Below are positions 1-7,486 of a stretch of 10,179 nt of DNA, one piece after another. Numbering within the stretch: position 1 is the first letter of the stretch; each line of letters starts with the position of its first letter. The stretch is from Desulfocapsa sp. (GTDB lineage: Bacteria; Desulfobacterota; Desulfobulbia; Desulfobulbales; Desulfocapsaceae), in NCBI GenBank assembly GCA_029942265.1, contig JAOZTO010000057.1, forward strand, positions 1 through 10,179, read 5' to 3'. Made by a program: the position numbers and the translations under genes. The notes under the pieces are model-generated. The model saw nothing but the letters and a program-made list of their open reading frames with translations, did not search any database and had not been told where the DNA came from.

Positions 1-693
1 CCAGAGTTCAAACAGCTCCGTAATTCCTTTTTCAGCAAGAGCTGTCATTTCCTGAAAAGCTTCTGAGCTAAACGGTGCGCCCTCTGCCGTAGATTGAATT
101 TCAATCCAGCGACCATCGCCACTCATTACAAAATTAGCATCCACTTCCGCCTGCGAATCTTCGGAATAATCGAGATCAAGACATGCTTTCCCTTCGATGA
201 TGCCAACTGAAATTGCTGCTACCGGAAGAATTGATGGCATTTCTGCAAGCTTACCATTCTTCACAAGCTTTTTCATTGCATGATTCAGTGCCAGCGCCCC
301 TCCTGTTATGGAAGCAGTGCGAGTTCCCCCATCTGCGTTTAACACATCACAATCCACCCGAATGGTGCGTTCGCCAATTGTGCTTAGATCAACCATCATT
401 CGGAGACTACGCCCAATAAGTCTTTGAATTTCGTAGGTTCTGCCTGATCGCCCGCCAATTTCACGTTTGTAGCGTGAATCTGTTGCGCAGGGCAACATTC
501 CGTATTCTGCTGTTATCCATCCTTTTCCGGTATCTTTCAAAAAAGGCGGCACTTTTTCTTCAATGGTAATTCCACAGAGTACATGGGTTCCACCCATGCG
601 AATTAGAAGTGAAGCATCGGCACCTGGTTGAAAATCCCATTGCAGTGAAACATCACGTAAACTGTCCAGAGCACGTTCATTTAATCGATTCAT
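1..693 (-). CDS. rph: Ribonuclease PH, C-terminus cut by window edge
   Basis: RNase PH is a phosphate-dependent 3'-5' exoribonuclease that trims tRNA 3' ends in the cytoplasm. The reading frame is open to the window edge and gives 231 residues. The family is about 238-240 residues, so only a short C-terminal tail should be missing. Recognisable segments are [13 protein letters not shown] (about residues 56-68), [19 protein letters not shown] (about 80-98), [18 protein letters not shown] (114-131; T124 and R125 match the phosphate-binding pair) and [13 protein letters not shown] (178-190; D179 and D185 match the metal-binding aspartates). The ATG at 693 is preceded by GAGGG 4 nt upstream and overlaps the upstream paaK stop as ATGA, which suggests translational coupling. 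The N-terminal 35 residues are more divergent than the core. Identity is very secure. A nucleotide pyrophosphatase gene (rdgB) often follows rph, but it would lie outside this window. Confidence 0.94.
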   Translation of the reverse strand, partial: MNRLNERALDSLRDVSLQWDFQPGADASLLIRMGGTHVLCGITIEEKVPPFLKDTGKGWITAEYGMLPCATDSRYKREIGGRSGRTYEIQRLIGRSLRMMVDLSTIGERTIRVDCDVLNADGGTRTASITGGALALNHAMKKLVKNGKLAEMPSILPVAAISVGIIEGKACLDLDYSEDSQAEVDANFVMSGDGRWIEIQSTAEGAPFSSEAFQEMTALAEKGITELFELW

Positions 694-1988
694 AGTTCCC
701 TCTTGTCAATAACTCGCTGACCTTTACCTTCAAAACGTTCCAACGTTTTTTCTTCCACAAGTTTGACGATTACGCCAATACCAAGCTCGGAACTAAGCTG
801 CTTGCGGATGGTATCAATCAATTCCCGTTGTTTTCTCATCTGATCGGAGAAAAGTGATTCCTTCACTTCCACCATGATCGTTGCCTTATCCTGATGGTTT
901 TCACGTTCAACAATAATGCGGTAATGGGGTTCTGTCCCATCGACATTAAAAAGAACAGATTCGATCTGGGTTGGGAAAACATTCACTCCTTTGATAATGA
1001 GCATATCATCGGTACGACCAAGAACTCGGTGCATTCGTTTAAATGTGCGTCCGCATGGACAGGGTTCTGGTATGAATTTGGTCAAATCACGGGTTCGGTA
1101 ACGAATCATTGGAAATGCTTCTTTGGTAAGCGTAGTAATAACAAGCTCCCCAACCTCTCCTTCCTGAACAGGTTCTAATGTGTCTGGATCAAGAATTTCC
1201 ACAAAAAAATGATCTTCATTGATATGTAATCCTTTACATTCGCTACATTCTCCTGCGACCCCTGGCCCCATCACTTCTGAGAGTCCATAGTTATCCGTGG
1301 CTTTGATCCCAAGTTTGGTGTTAATCTCATGCCGCATGGCCTCTGACCAGGGTTCTGCACCAAAAAGGCCGAATTTTAGAGAAAGTCCTGCCGGATTAAT
1401 GCCCATATCAAAGAGTACATCCGCAATATTCAAGGCATAGGATGGCGTGCAGACAAGAGCCGTGGTCTTAAAGTCCTGCATGATCTGGATCTGCCGTTTG
1501 GTATTTCCTGCTGAAATTGGAATAACCGAAGCGCCAAGCCGTTCTGCGCCATAATGAAGCCCAAAACCACCGGTGAAGAGTCCATAGCCAAAAGCTATTT
1601 GAATCACATCATCTGCTGTGACTCCTGCCGCTGTAAGCACGCGGGCAACGAGATCAGACCAGTTTTTAATATCATTTTGAGTATAGCCAACCACTGTTGC
1701 CTGTCCGGTTGTGCCGGAAGAAGAATGGAGACGAACCACCTCACGCAGCGGAACCGCAAACAGCCCATAAGGATAGCTGTCGCGCAGATCCTGCTTTGTG
1801 GTAAAGGGCAGCTTTCGAATATCATCAAGTGAATTGATTTTTTCGTAGTCAAAGTTCATCTCAGTGAACTTACTTCGGTAGAATGGCACACGATTGCCAA
1901 CCCGATTCACAACTGATTGTAGACGCTCAAGCTGGAGAGTATCCAAATCATTCCTGTCCATACACTCTTTTTCTTTTTCCCAGTACAT
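690..1988 (-). CDS. paaK: Phenylacetate-CoA ligase family protein, copy 1
   Basis: This is an ANL-superfamily acyl-adenylate-forming enzyme of the PaaK branch. Such enzymes activate aryl acids (phenylacetate, indoleacetate and similar) to CoA thioesters with ATP, giving AMP and PPi. Its 432 residues are the usual family length. Visible motifs are the P-loop [10 protein letters not shown] (89-98), YGLSE (234-238), YRTRD (297-301), [16 protein letters not shown] (324-339) and the C-terminal EGKGQRVID (420-428) with K422 as the likely catalytic lysine. The P-loop has QA where copy 2 has KP. Cysteine pairs lie at C248/C251 and C310/C312. The N-terminus MYWEKE aligns with copy 2, supporting the ATG at 1988, although no Shine-Dalgarno is visible there. 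Its 3' end overlaps rph by 4 nt. The substrate is unknown; PaaK-like proteins near TRAP and ACT genes may act on aromatic acids from amino-acid catabolism. Confidence 0.9.
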   Translation of the reverse strand: MYWEKEKECMDRNDLDTLQLERLQSVVNRVGNRVPFYRSKFTEMNFDYEKINSLDDIRKLPFTTKQDLRDSYPYGLFAVPLREVVRLHSSSGTTGQATVVGYTQNDIKNWSDLVARVLTAAGVTADDVIQIAFGYGLFTGGFGLHYGAERLGASVIPISAGNTKRQIQIMQDFKTTALVCTPSYALNIADVLFDMGINPAGLSLKFGLFGAEPWSEAMRHEINTKLGIKATDNYGLSEVMGPGVAGECSECKGLHINEDHFFVEILDPDTLEPVQEGEVGELVITTLTKEAFPMIRYRTRDLTKFIPEPCPCGRTFKRMHRVLGRTDDMLIIKGVNVFPTQIESVLFNVDGTEPHYRIIVERENHQDKATIMVEVKESLFSDQMRKQRELIDTIRKQLSSELGIGVIVKLVEEKTLERFEGKGQRVIDKREL

Positions 1989-2046
1989 ATATTATATCAA
2001 TTAATTACAAAATATTAGGTAACTACTTAGTGTTCTGGAGCTGTTT

Positions 2047-2080
2047 TGAACCCAACCCGATTTTTTACTATTGAGTTACA
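2047..2080 (+). repeat. Copy A of a 34-bp imperfect inverted repeat
   Basis: A 14-bp core, TGAACCCAACCCGA (2047-2060), is repeated exactly on the opposite strand at 5657-5670. The next 20 positions match at 14 of 20, so 28 of 34 positions agree. The two copies face each other across the receptor, permease and stress-protein genes. This copy sits in the gap between the stress-protein gene and paaK copy 1. A promoter-like TTTACT, 18-nt spacer, TTTAAT follows on the plus strand at 2064-2093. The function is unknown; a regulator site or an old mobile-element end are options. Confidence 0.4.
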
Positions 2081-2104
2081 GTGTAGTTTTAATTTCAAAC
2101 TCAA

Positions 2105-2124
2105 AGCTGTAAGAGATTACAGCT
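2105..2124 (-). terminator. Hairpin after the stress-protein gene, possible weak terminator
   Basis: The sequence AGCTGTAA, a 4-nt loop and TTACAGCT form a perfect 8-bp stem, 34 nt beyond the stress-protein stop codon. On the minus strand only a broken T-rich stretch (TTGAGTTTG) follows, so termination would be weak. It may act as a partial terminator, an mRNA 3'-end stabiliser or an operator dyad between the transporter genes and paaK copy 1. Confidence 0.4.
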
Positions 2125-2158
2125 AAGGAACGTACATCAAATAACCTGAACATTTTTC

Positions 2159-2587
2159 CTAAACAAGCAGTACGGGACAGCGAACATTATGCAAAACATA
2201 ATTGGCCAGAGAACCGAACAGAACATCACGAATCTCCCCTCCCCCTTCGTGACGACCGATCACTAACAGATCAAAATTCTGATCGTTGGTGATATTGGTT
2301 ATAATCTGACGAGGTTCGCCAGATTCCAGTATCAAATCACAACTAAACCCCATTTCATTCATCTGTGTGCTGTATTTTCCCAACAGTTTCTGTCCAGCAT
2401 TTCTGGAGTTTTTCTTTACCATATCAAGCTGAAAGTCAGGGATCATTCGATAAGCAAGCTGTTCCTGATTAATCACATACAATAGACTAAGAGAACGAGG
2501 AAAGAGTATCCGTTTATCTATCACATAATCTATTGTTGCCTGTGCAGTCGATGAGTCATCAACAGGAATAATAATTTTGGGTTCCAT
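2159..2587 (-). CDS. Universal stress protein (UspA family), TRAP-associated
   Basis: This is a small cytoplasmic Rossmann-like UspA-domain protein of 142 residues, the normal single-domain length. The N-terminal strand IIIPVDDS holds the conserved Asp pair (D10-D11) that contacts nucleotide in ATP-binding members. The C-terminal glycine-rich loop runs from GRHEGGG (about 111-117) to FGS (124-126) and is followed by CPVLLV at the end. The loop reads G-3x-G-9x-GS, one residue longer than the classic G-2x-G-9x-G(S/T), so ATP binding is likely but not certain. I chose ATG 2587 because GGAG lies 6 nt upstream and the PVD motif then sits where the family expects it. An in-frame GTG at 2599 would overlap that Shine-Dalgarno. 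It follows dctM by 95 nt. UspA proteins next to TRAP operons are known, notably TeaD with TeaABC in Halomonas elongata, so a role in tuning transport is inferred. Confidence 0.9.
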   Translation of the reverse strand: MEPKIIIPVDDSSTAQATIDYVIDKRILFPRSLSLLYVINQEQLAYRMIPDFQLDMVKKNSRNAGQKLLGKYSTQMNEMGFSCDLILESGEPRQIITNITNDQNFDLLVIGRHEGGGEIRDVLFGSLANYVLHNVRCPVLLV

Positions 2588-2682
2588 CTCATTCTCCACT
2601 AAAGGGTGCCTTGAATAATTAGCATTTTCGTTCCAAATCGAGGCGTGATAAAAAATTTTCTCACAACGAGGAATTGGGGCGA

Positions 2683-3978
2683 CTACTGACCATATCCATA
2701 CACAAGTCTTGGTAGCAGTAAAACAATATCCGGCAGAAATGTAAGGATCATCAAAATGACAAGCTGAATAACAAGAAACGGCATAACAGCCTTTGACACA
2801 TACAGAATATCCCTGTCCACAGTCGCTCCTGCAATATAAAGACTAACACCAAGGGGTGGCGTGCAGTAGCCGATACCAAGGTTGATAGTCATTAGCAAGC
2901 CAAAGTGCATGGTATCAATCCCAAACTTACTGAGTAGCGGTAAGAAGATGGGTGTGAGTATAAGTGTCGCTGAGATGATATCCATAAACATCCCGATAAA
3001 CAGCAGGATTACATTAACCGAAAGCAAAAACACCCATGTTGAAGAGATGTTCTCAACCACTACCGTGGCAATTTTACCGGGAATCTGCTCAAAGGTCAGG
3101 TATTCGCCAAAAACCGAAGCTCCGGCCACAATCACCAGCAAAGTAGCCGACGTGATGGCAGAGGAAACAATGACCTTTTTAACATCAACGATTTTCATAT
3201 CCCGATGGATCACAATTTCCACAAAAAATGCATAAAAACAGGCCACCACCGCCGCCTCATTCGCTGTGAAAAGCCCTGAGTAGATACCTCCAAAAATTAG
3301 CACGGGCAGAAAAAGAGCCCAGATACTTTCCTTCACCACACCCAGGGTCTCTTGTAGCGATGGGCGTTTTTTTCTGGTCATACCCATTCTTTTGCATACG
3401 AACCAGGAGTAAACAGACATGGCTGCCATGATCAGAAGGCCGGGAATAAATCCTGTCAGAAAAAGAGCTTCAAGCTGGTCGTTGCTCACCATAGCGTACA
3501 GAATCATGGCAATGGATGGCGGTATTATCACACCAAGTATGGGAGCCGTCGTCATGACCCCCACAGCAAATTTTTCATCGTACTGGTTTTCTATCAGCGC
3601 AGGAATCATAAATCCACCAATAGCAACAACGGTTGCCACAGTTGAACCAGAAATGGCACCGAAGAATCCACAGGCAAGTATTCCTGCCATGGCCAATCCA
3701 CCGGGAAGAAAGCCCACAAGTACGTTGGCCGTCTTGATGAGTTTTTCCACAATCGATCCCTTGGTCATGATGTTGCCGCACAGCACAAAAAACATCACTA
3801 CCACCAGGGCAAATTTATCCATAGAACGGTAAAGAACCTCTATCACAATCAGAGGATCAATCCCTTCAAGGTAAACAAGACCGAGGATGCCGGTGAAAAA
3901 CAGTGCCATAAAAACCGGCATTGTTGACGCAAGGCAACCAAGCAGGACGGCTGCAATTAAAAGGTATCCATCCCCCAT
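2683..3978 (-). CDS. dctM: TRAP transporter large permease subunit (DctM family)
   Basis: This is the channel-forming subunit of a tripartite ATP-independent periplasmic transporter, which uses the sodium or proton gradient and a periplasmic receptor to import organic acids. Its 431 residues and roughly a dozen hydrophobic segments fit the family. Typical signatures are FFGAISGSTVAT (105-116), GVIIPPSIAM (149-158), FTANEAAVVA (237-246), GMFMDIISATLILTP (329-343) and the TPPLG motif (373-377). ATG 3978 is preferred: GGAGG lies 9 nt upstream and the codon falls 2 nt after the dctQ stop, implying coupled translation. A longer in-frame start at 4014 would add 12 residues within dctQ but has no better support. 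The substrate cannot be deduced from this subunit. An antisense open frame across 3419-3832 is judged a shadow. Confidence 0.95.
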   Translation of the reverse strand: MGDGYLLIAAVLLGCLASTMPVFMALFFTGILGLVYLEGIDPLIVIEVLYRSMDKFALVVVMFFVLCGNIMTKGSIVEKLIKTANVLVGFLPGGLAMAGILACGFFGAISGSTVATVVAIGGFMIPALIENQYDEKFAVGVMTTAPILGVIIPPSIAMILYAMVSNDQLEALFLTGFIPGLLIMAAMSVYSWFVCKRMGMTRKKRPSLQETLGVVKESIWALFLPVLIFGGIYSGLFTANEAAVVACFYAFFVEIVIHRDMKIVDVKKVIVSSAITSATLLVIVAGASVFGEYLTFEQIPGKIATVVVENISSTWVFLLSVNVILLFIGMFMDIISATLILTPIFLPLLSKFGIDTMHFGLLMTINLGIGYCTPPLGVSLYIAGATVDRDILYVSKAVMPFLVIQLVILMILTFLPDIVLLLPRLVYGYGQ

Positions 3979-3980
3979 AA

Positions 3981-4487
3981 TCACTTCCCTCCAGTAATAT
4001 CGACGCCAAACCAATCTTCATACGCCACGATCAAGGTGCGGATAAACATCATCGCTCCCATAAGAGGGAGTACTGCGTAAAAAAACCATTCGGGAATCCT
4101 GAGAGTTGCTGTCAAAGCATATTCATCACCGTACATCATGATGGTCATCTGGATTCCGAGATAGACCATGAATGTTGAAAAGACAAGCACAGCTATATGG
4201 GAAAACAACGCCAGGGGTTTTTTCAGGATTGGAAGTATCTGAGGCAGGGCGTCAATACGGATCAGGCTACGGCTGCGAATGGCTGCAATACACCCAACAT
4301 ATGTGGAAAAGAAGATAACCTTACGAACAACTTCGTCTGACCAGTAAAGGTTGTAATCATTGGTGGCTTTGCGTAAAACAACATTGGCCATAGCTGTAAG
4401 GAGAGCAATGGCCACAGCACCAAACAGTGCCCATTCTTCAAAGAAGATGAATATACGGTCAATTTTAATAAAGACTTTTTTCAGCAT
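3981..4487 (-). CDS. dctQ: TRAP transporter small permease subunit (DctQ family)
   Basis: This is the small membrane subunit that pairs with DctM. The 168-residue product has four hydrophobic helices at about 16-37, 53-71, 91-117 and 133-156, the standard DctQ layout. The stretch WSDEVVRKVIFFSTYVGC, followed by RSRSLIRIDAL, matches the family's conserved region around helix 2. I chose ATG 4487, with GGA 6 nt upstream. A TTG at 4502 is in frame, but it lies at the tail of a terminator-like hairpin (4506-4534), which makes it unlikely. The stop is separated from dctM by 2 nt. It is probably transcribed with the receptor gene but at a lower level because of the intervening hairpin. Confidence 0.92.
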   Translation of the reverse strand: MLKKVFIKIDRIFIFFEEWALFGAVAIALLTAMANVVLRKATNDYNLYWSDEVVRKVIFFSTYVGCIAAIRSRSLIRIDALPQILPILKKPLALFSHIAVLVFSTFMVYLGIQMTIMMYGDEYALTATLRIPEWFFYAVLPLMGAMMFIRTLIVAYEDWFGVDITGGK

Positions 4488-4505
4488 GAACTTTCCAGAC
4501 AAAAC

Positions 4506-4534
4506 AAAAAAGGCCGATGTAACACCATCGACCC
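4506..4534 (-). terminator. Attenuating terminator between receptor and permease genes
   Basis: On the minus strand, an 8-bp stem GGTCGATG/CATCGGCC (one T-G wobble) with a 6-nt loop is followed at once by TTTTTT. It begins 35 nt after the receptor stop codon and ends 18 nt before the dctQ start. This is a canonical intrinsic-terminator shape inside an operon. Partial read-through would give more receptor than membrane subunits, as expected for a binding-protein-dependent system. Function is inferred from structure only. Confidence 0.75.
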
Positions 4535-4568
4535 TTGAAGACGTAACTACTCCTAACCAAACAACTTA

Positions 4569-5603
4569 TTATTTCCCAAGAGTATTTTGAACTTTGGTGA
4601 GATAATCCTGTCCAATTTTCTTACCCCATTTGGCAAGAACTGGCTCGGCCTCTTTTTTCAGGGTTGCGATATCTGTATCACTAAGCTGATAAAACTGGAC
4701 ATTGGCCTCTTTGGCCTTAGCGATCTGAGTTTTATACTGCTCTCTTGTCAGAACACGAGTTTTGGCACTTTCTTCTGCGATAACACCCAGGAAAGTTTCC
4801 TGCAAATCTTTGGGAAGCTTATTCAACCAGCGTTTGTTTACGAGGTGGATAAAGAGTCCCTGTGCATAATTAAGTTCGGTGAAATTTTTAGCAATGGTAA
4901 ATTTTTTGGTAATACTACAGACGATGGCTGTATGATCAAGACCAGTAATAACTCCAGTCTGTAAAGCCTGAGGTACATCCGGCCAAGGCATAACGGTAAA
5001 CTTGAGCCCCCATGCCTTGTAAGTATCGGTATTCACAGGAGCTTCAGCAATTCTGAAATTTACGTTCTTGGCATCGGCAAGATTCTTAACCGGTGTGGTT
5101 GTAGCCCAACCGTACAAACCATACCCAGTAATATCAGCTACCAGCAACCCCTGTCTTTGGGCACCATTTGCAAATGGCTCCCAAAGTTCTGGAGTATTAC
5201 GGAAAGTATCAAGTTTATCAAAGGTATCGACTACATAAGGAAGATTGACGATACCAAGACGATCGGAAACATTTGCCGCAGCAACTGAGGAAGAAAGCAT
5301 TCCCTGAACAGCACCGAGTTTCAGTTTACTGATAACGTCTTTTTCTCCGCCAAGCTGAGCAAGAGGACGAAAATCAACATAGATACGTCCGTTGGTTTTT
5401 TCCCAGACAGCATCACGAATTCTGTATCCGACAGCAACACCTTCAATGACCGGATGTGAAATATTGGAGAGAATATAAGTAAACTCTGCGCCACTCGGAT
5501 CAAAGTCAGGTTTCCAGGCTGCAAGTGGATCATCCTTGGCTGTTGCCAGTGAAGCAATTGTGACCAAGAGGATTGTCAGGATTAGGGCAATACTTTTCTT
5601 CAT
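4569..5603 (-). CDS. dctP: TRAP transporter solute-binding protein (DctP family)
   Basis: This is the periplasmic receptor that captures substrate and delivers it to DctQM. The 344-residue precursor starts with a clear signal peptide: MKK, a hydrophobic core at about residues 4-19, and a likely cut after SLATA (residue 22). Family landmarks are RIYVDFRPLAQLGGEKDVISKLKLG (73-97), the LADAKNVNFRI segment with R184 as the expected carboxylate-binding arginine, and VMPWPDVPQALQTGVITGLD (204-223). No lipobox cysteine is present, so the protein should be soluble. ATG 5603 has AGGAGA 7 nt upstream. The 115-nt gap before it contains a structured leader and one copy of the inverted repeat. TRAP receptors bind many carboxylates: C4-dicarboxylates, ectoine, sialic acid, and cinnamate-type aromatic acids (TarP). 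The CoA-ligase neighbours favour an aryl or related acid, but this is inference. Confidence 0.94.
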   Translation of the reverse strand: MKKSIALILTILLVTIASLATAKDDPLAAWKPDFDPSGAEFTYILSNISHPVIEGVAVGYRIRDAVWEKTNGRIYVDFRPLAQLGGEKDVISKLKLGAVQGMLSSSVAAANVSDRLGIVNLPYVVDTFDKLDTFRNTPELWEPFANGAQRQGLLVADITGYGLYGWATTTPVKNLADAKNVNFRIAEAPVNTDTYKAWGLKFTVMPWPDVPQALQTGVITGLDHTAIVCSITKKFTIAKNFTELNYAQGLFIHLVNKRWLNKLPKDLQETFLGVIAEESAKTRVLTREQYKTQIAKAKEANVQFYQLSDTDIATLKKEAEPVLAKWGKKIGQDYLTKVQNTLGK

Positions 5604-5636
5604 CTATAATTCTCCTATAAGTAATAATAGTATCTG

Positions 5637-5670
5637 TTTAACTGACTTGTAAATATTCGGGTTGGGTTCA
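5637..5670 (-). repeat. Copy B of the 34-bp imperfect inverted repeat
   Basis: The minus-strand core TGAACCCAACCCGA (5657-5670) is identical to the plus-strand copy at 2047-2060, with weaker similarity over the next 20 positions. This copy lies in the leader of the receptor gene. It includes a TTTACA (5648-5653) that sits 18 nt from a TATTAT (5624-5629), a loose sigma70-like pair. Copy A has the same geometry. The inferred start point would fall almost on the ribosome-binding site, so the promoter reading is weak. Confidence 0.4.
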
Positions 5671-5718
5671 CCATCTGATGGAAAGAATATACTCATCCGC
5701 CATCCTCGACAGAACCCA
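5663..5718 (-). promoter_or_regulatory. Structured leader between ACT gene and receptor gene
   Basis: In minus-strand RNA, TGGGTTC (5712-5718) can pair with GAACCCA (5663-5669), and inside it GATGG (5700-5704) can pair with CCATC (5677-5681). A DNA dyad, CCATC-T-GATGG, also lies at 5671-5681. No U-run follows, so this is not an intrinsic terminator. It could be an operator, a processing site or a stabilising hairpin for receptor mRNA. Confidence 0.35.
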
Positions 5719-6150
5719 CTACAAACTACAGATTTCCTCACCGCTAAGAATTGCATAGCCGGTACGCTGCAAAGCCTCTATGGCCTTATCCATATCATCA
5801 AACCGGAAAATCAACACTGCATTTTCTCCACTCTGATTCACAAATGCGTACATATATTCAACGTTCAGCTTCTCTTCTTCAATGGTCTTCAACACACCGG
5901 CAAGGCCGCCTGTTTTATCAGCCACTTCAACAGCAATCACGTTGGTGACACTGACGGTAAAACCGTTTGATTTGAGTGTTGTTTTTGCTTTTTCCACATC
6001 ATCAACGATAAGACGGAGGATACCAAAATCTGCGGTATCAGCAACGGACAGTGCCCGAATATTGATATTCTCTTCAGCAAGCTTTGCTGTTATTTCAGCC
6101 AAGCGACCCGACTTATTCTCTAAAAATACCGCAATCTGTTCTACTCGCAT
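5719..6150 (-). CDS. Tandem ACT-domain protein, probable amino-acid sensor
   Basis: The 143-residue protein consists of two ACT domains (about 1-68 and 69-140) and nothing else. Each has the beta-alpha-beta start and the glycine-containing ligand loop typical of ACT: ENKSGRLAEI (11-20) in the first and DKTGGLAGVL (78-87) in the second. ACT domains bind amino acids and related small molecules, usually at dimer interfaces, and control linked enzymes. No catalytic or DNA-binding domain is present. Stand-alone double-ACT proteins are commonly found beside PaaK-type ligases and indolepyruvate ferredoxin oxidoreductase genes in anaerobes. ATG 6150 has AGGAGA 8 nt upstream, and that site overlaps the TAG stop of paaK copy 2, so the two are very likely cotranscribed. 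The ligand and partner are unknown. An aromatic or branched amino acid, with PaaK copy 2 as partner, would be a reasonable guess. Confidence 0.9.
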   Translation of the reverse strand: MRVEQIAVFLENKSGRLAEITAKLAEENINIRALSVADTADFGILRLIVDDVEKAKTTLKSNGFTVSVTNVIAVEVADKTGGLAGVLKTIEEEKLNVEYMYAFVNQSGENAVLIFRFDDMDKAIEALQRTGYAILSGEEICSL

Positions 6151-6162
6151 GTGTCAGATCTC

Positions 6163-7470
6163 CTATAAATTTCGATTATCGATAACCCGTTGCGCCTTTC
6201 CTTCACTGCGCTGGATACTCTTTGGTTCCACAAGTTTCACTCTGCATGATACGCCTAGCATATCCTTAATATCCATCTGAATACGTTTATTAAGGTTTTC
6301 AAGTGTTTTAATCTCATCAGAGAAAATATCTTCACTCACCTCCACTTCAACCGACATGGTATCCATATTACCTTCACGATTCACAACAATCTGATAATGT
6401 GGCTCAACTCCCTTGGTTCCCATAAGCACATGCTCAATCTGAGATGGAAAGACATTAACACCACGAATAATCAGCATATCATCGGTTCTTCCTGTCACTT
6501 TATCCATACGAACCATTGTTCGGCCACAGGCACACTCATCATACAGCAACCGAGTAATATCTTTGGTTCGATAGCGGATAATGGGAAATGCTTCTTTAGT
6601 GAGTGTTGTGAAGACAAGTTCGCCCTTCTCACCTAACGGAAGTACTTCGCCTGTATCAGGGTCAATTATTTCAGGCAGGAAATGATCTTCAAAAATGTGT
6701 AATCCCTTTTCGCCTTCAAGACACTGCATGGCAACACCAGGGCCTATGACCTCTGATAAGCCGTAGATATCCACAGCCTTAATATTCAATTTACGTTCCA
6801 CTTCATCACGCATGTTTTCACTCCATGGCTCTGCTCCAAAAACGCCAACACGAAGGGAAAGAGATTTCGGATCAACACCGAGTGCATTCATGGTTTCTGC
6901 AAGATTTAATGCATAGGAAGGAGTTGCAAGCAATACACTTGATTTAAAATCCTTCATAATAGTGATTTGACGTTTTGTATTTCCGCCAGAAACCGGGATT
7001 ACGGTAGCGCCTAGTCGTTCAATGCCATAATGAGCACCAAGACCGCCAGTGAAAAGACCATAACCATAGGCGTTATGTATCATATCGCTGGATGTGGCAC
7101 CTGCACAGGTGAGCGCTCGCGCCATAAGACCCGACCAGGTTTTAATATCCTTTTTAGTATAGCCAACAACCGTTGGTTTTCCTGTGGTACCAGATGATGC
7201 ATGCACCCGAACCACCTGATCCATCGGTACAGTAAATAATCCGAAGGGGTAATTATCACGCAAGTCTTCTTTAACAGTGAAAGGAAGTTTTGTAAGATCA
7301 GCAAGAGATTGAATATCTTTCGGTTTTACTCCAGCCGCATCCATTTTTTCACGATAGGGAGCAACAGTCTTGTATACTCGTGCCACAAGATGTTGCAAAC
7401 GCTTCAATTGAATGGACTCAAGCCCAACCCGTGGCAGAGTTTCTATTTCCTCTTCCCAATATAATGTCAT
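6163..7470 (-). CDS. paaK: Phenylacetate-CoA ligase family protein, copy 2
   Basis: This is a PaaK-type adenylate-forming CoA ligase of 435 residues and the first gene of the minus-strand cluster. Motifs are the P-loop [10 protein letters not shown] (91-100), YGLSE (236-240), YRTKD (300-304), [16 protein letters not shown] (327-342) and EGKAQRVID (423-431) with K425 as the likely catalytic lysine. The P-loop is the standard PaaK form, unlike copy 1. The copies are similar end to end but clearly diverged, for example around 240-262, where copy 1 has two cysteines and copy 2 one. This suggests an old duplication with different substrates rather than a recent repeat. ATG 7470 has AGAGG about 5 nt upstream. 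Its stop overlaps the ribosome-binding site of the ACT gene. The enzyme may form aryl-CoA from imported acid or release ATP-linked energy from aryl-CoA made by a 2-oxoacid ferredoxin oxidoreductase. Confidence 0.91.
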   Translation of the reverse strand: MTLYWEEEIETLPRVGLESIQLKRLQHLVARVYKTVAPYREKMDAAGVKPKDIQSLADLTKLPFTVKEDLRDNYPFGLFTVPMDQVVRVHASSGTTGKPTVVGYTKKDIKTWSGLMARALTCAGATSSDMIHNAYGYGLFTGGLGAHYGIERLGATVIPVSGGNTKRQITIMKDFKSSVLLATPSYALNLAETMNALGVDPKSLSLRVGVFGAEPWSENMRDEVERKLNIKAVDIYGLSEVIGPGVAMQCLEGEKGLHIFEDHFLPEIIDPDTGEVLPLGEKGELVFTTLTKEAFPIIRYRTKDITRLLYDECACGRTMVRMDKVTGRTDDMLIIRGVNVFPSQIEHVLMGTKGVEPHYQIVVNREGNMDTMSVEVEVSEDIFSDEIKTLENLNKRIQMDIKDMLGVSCRVKLVEPKSIQRSEGKAQRVIDNRNL

Positions 7471-7486
7471 TTTTCCTCTCTTGTTG

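Noticed and set aside
2651..2664. Weak AT-rich hairpin between dctM and the stress-protein gene as a terminator
   Set aside because: Pairing around 2645-2664 is short (GTGA/TCAC plus AAAA/TTTT) with a mismatch, too weak to call.
3419..3832. 137-codon plus-strand open frame antisense to dctM
   Set aside because: It lies wholly inside dctM, has no recognisable family and is explained by the codon pattern of the opposite strand.
4485..4502. TTG start for dctQ at 4502
   Set aside because: It sits at the end of the terminator-like hairpin; ATG 4487 has a better ribosome-binding site.
5882..6280. 132-codon plus-strand open frame across the ACT gene and the paaK copy 2 end
   Set aside because: It overlaps two well-supported genes on the other strand and shows no domain or convincing start.
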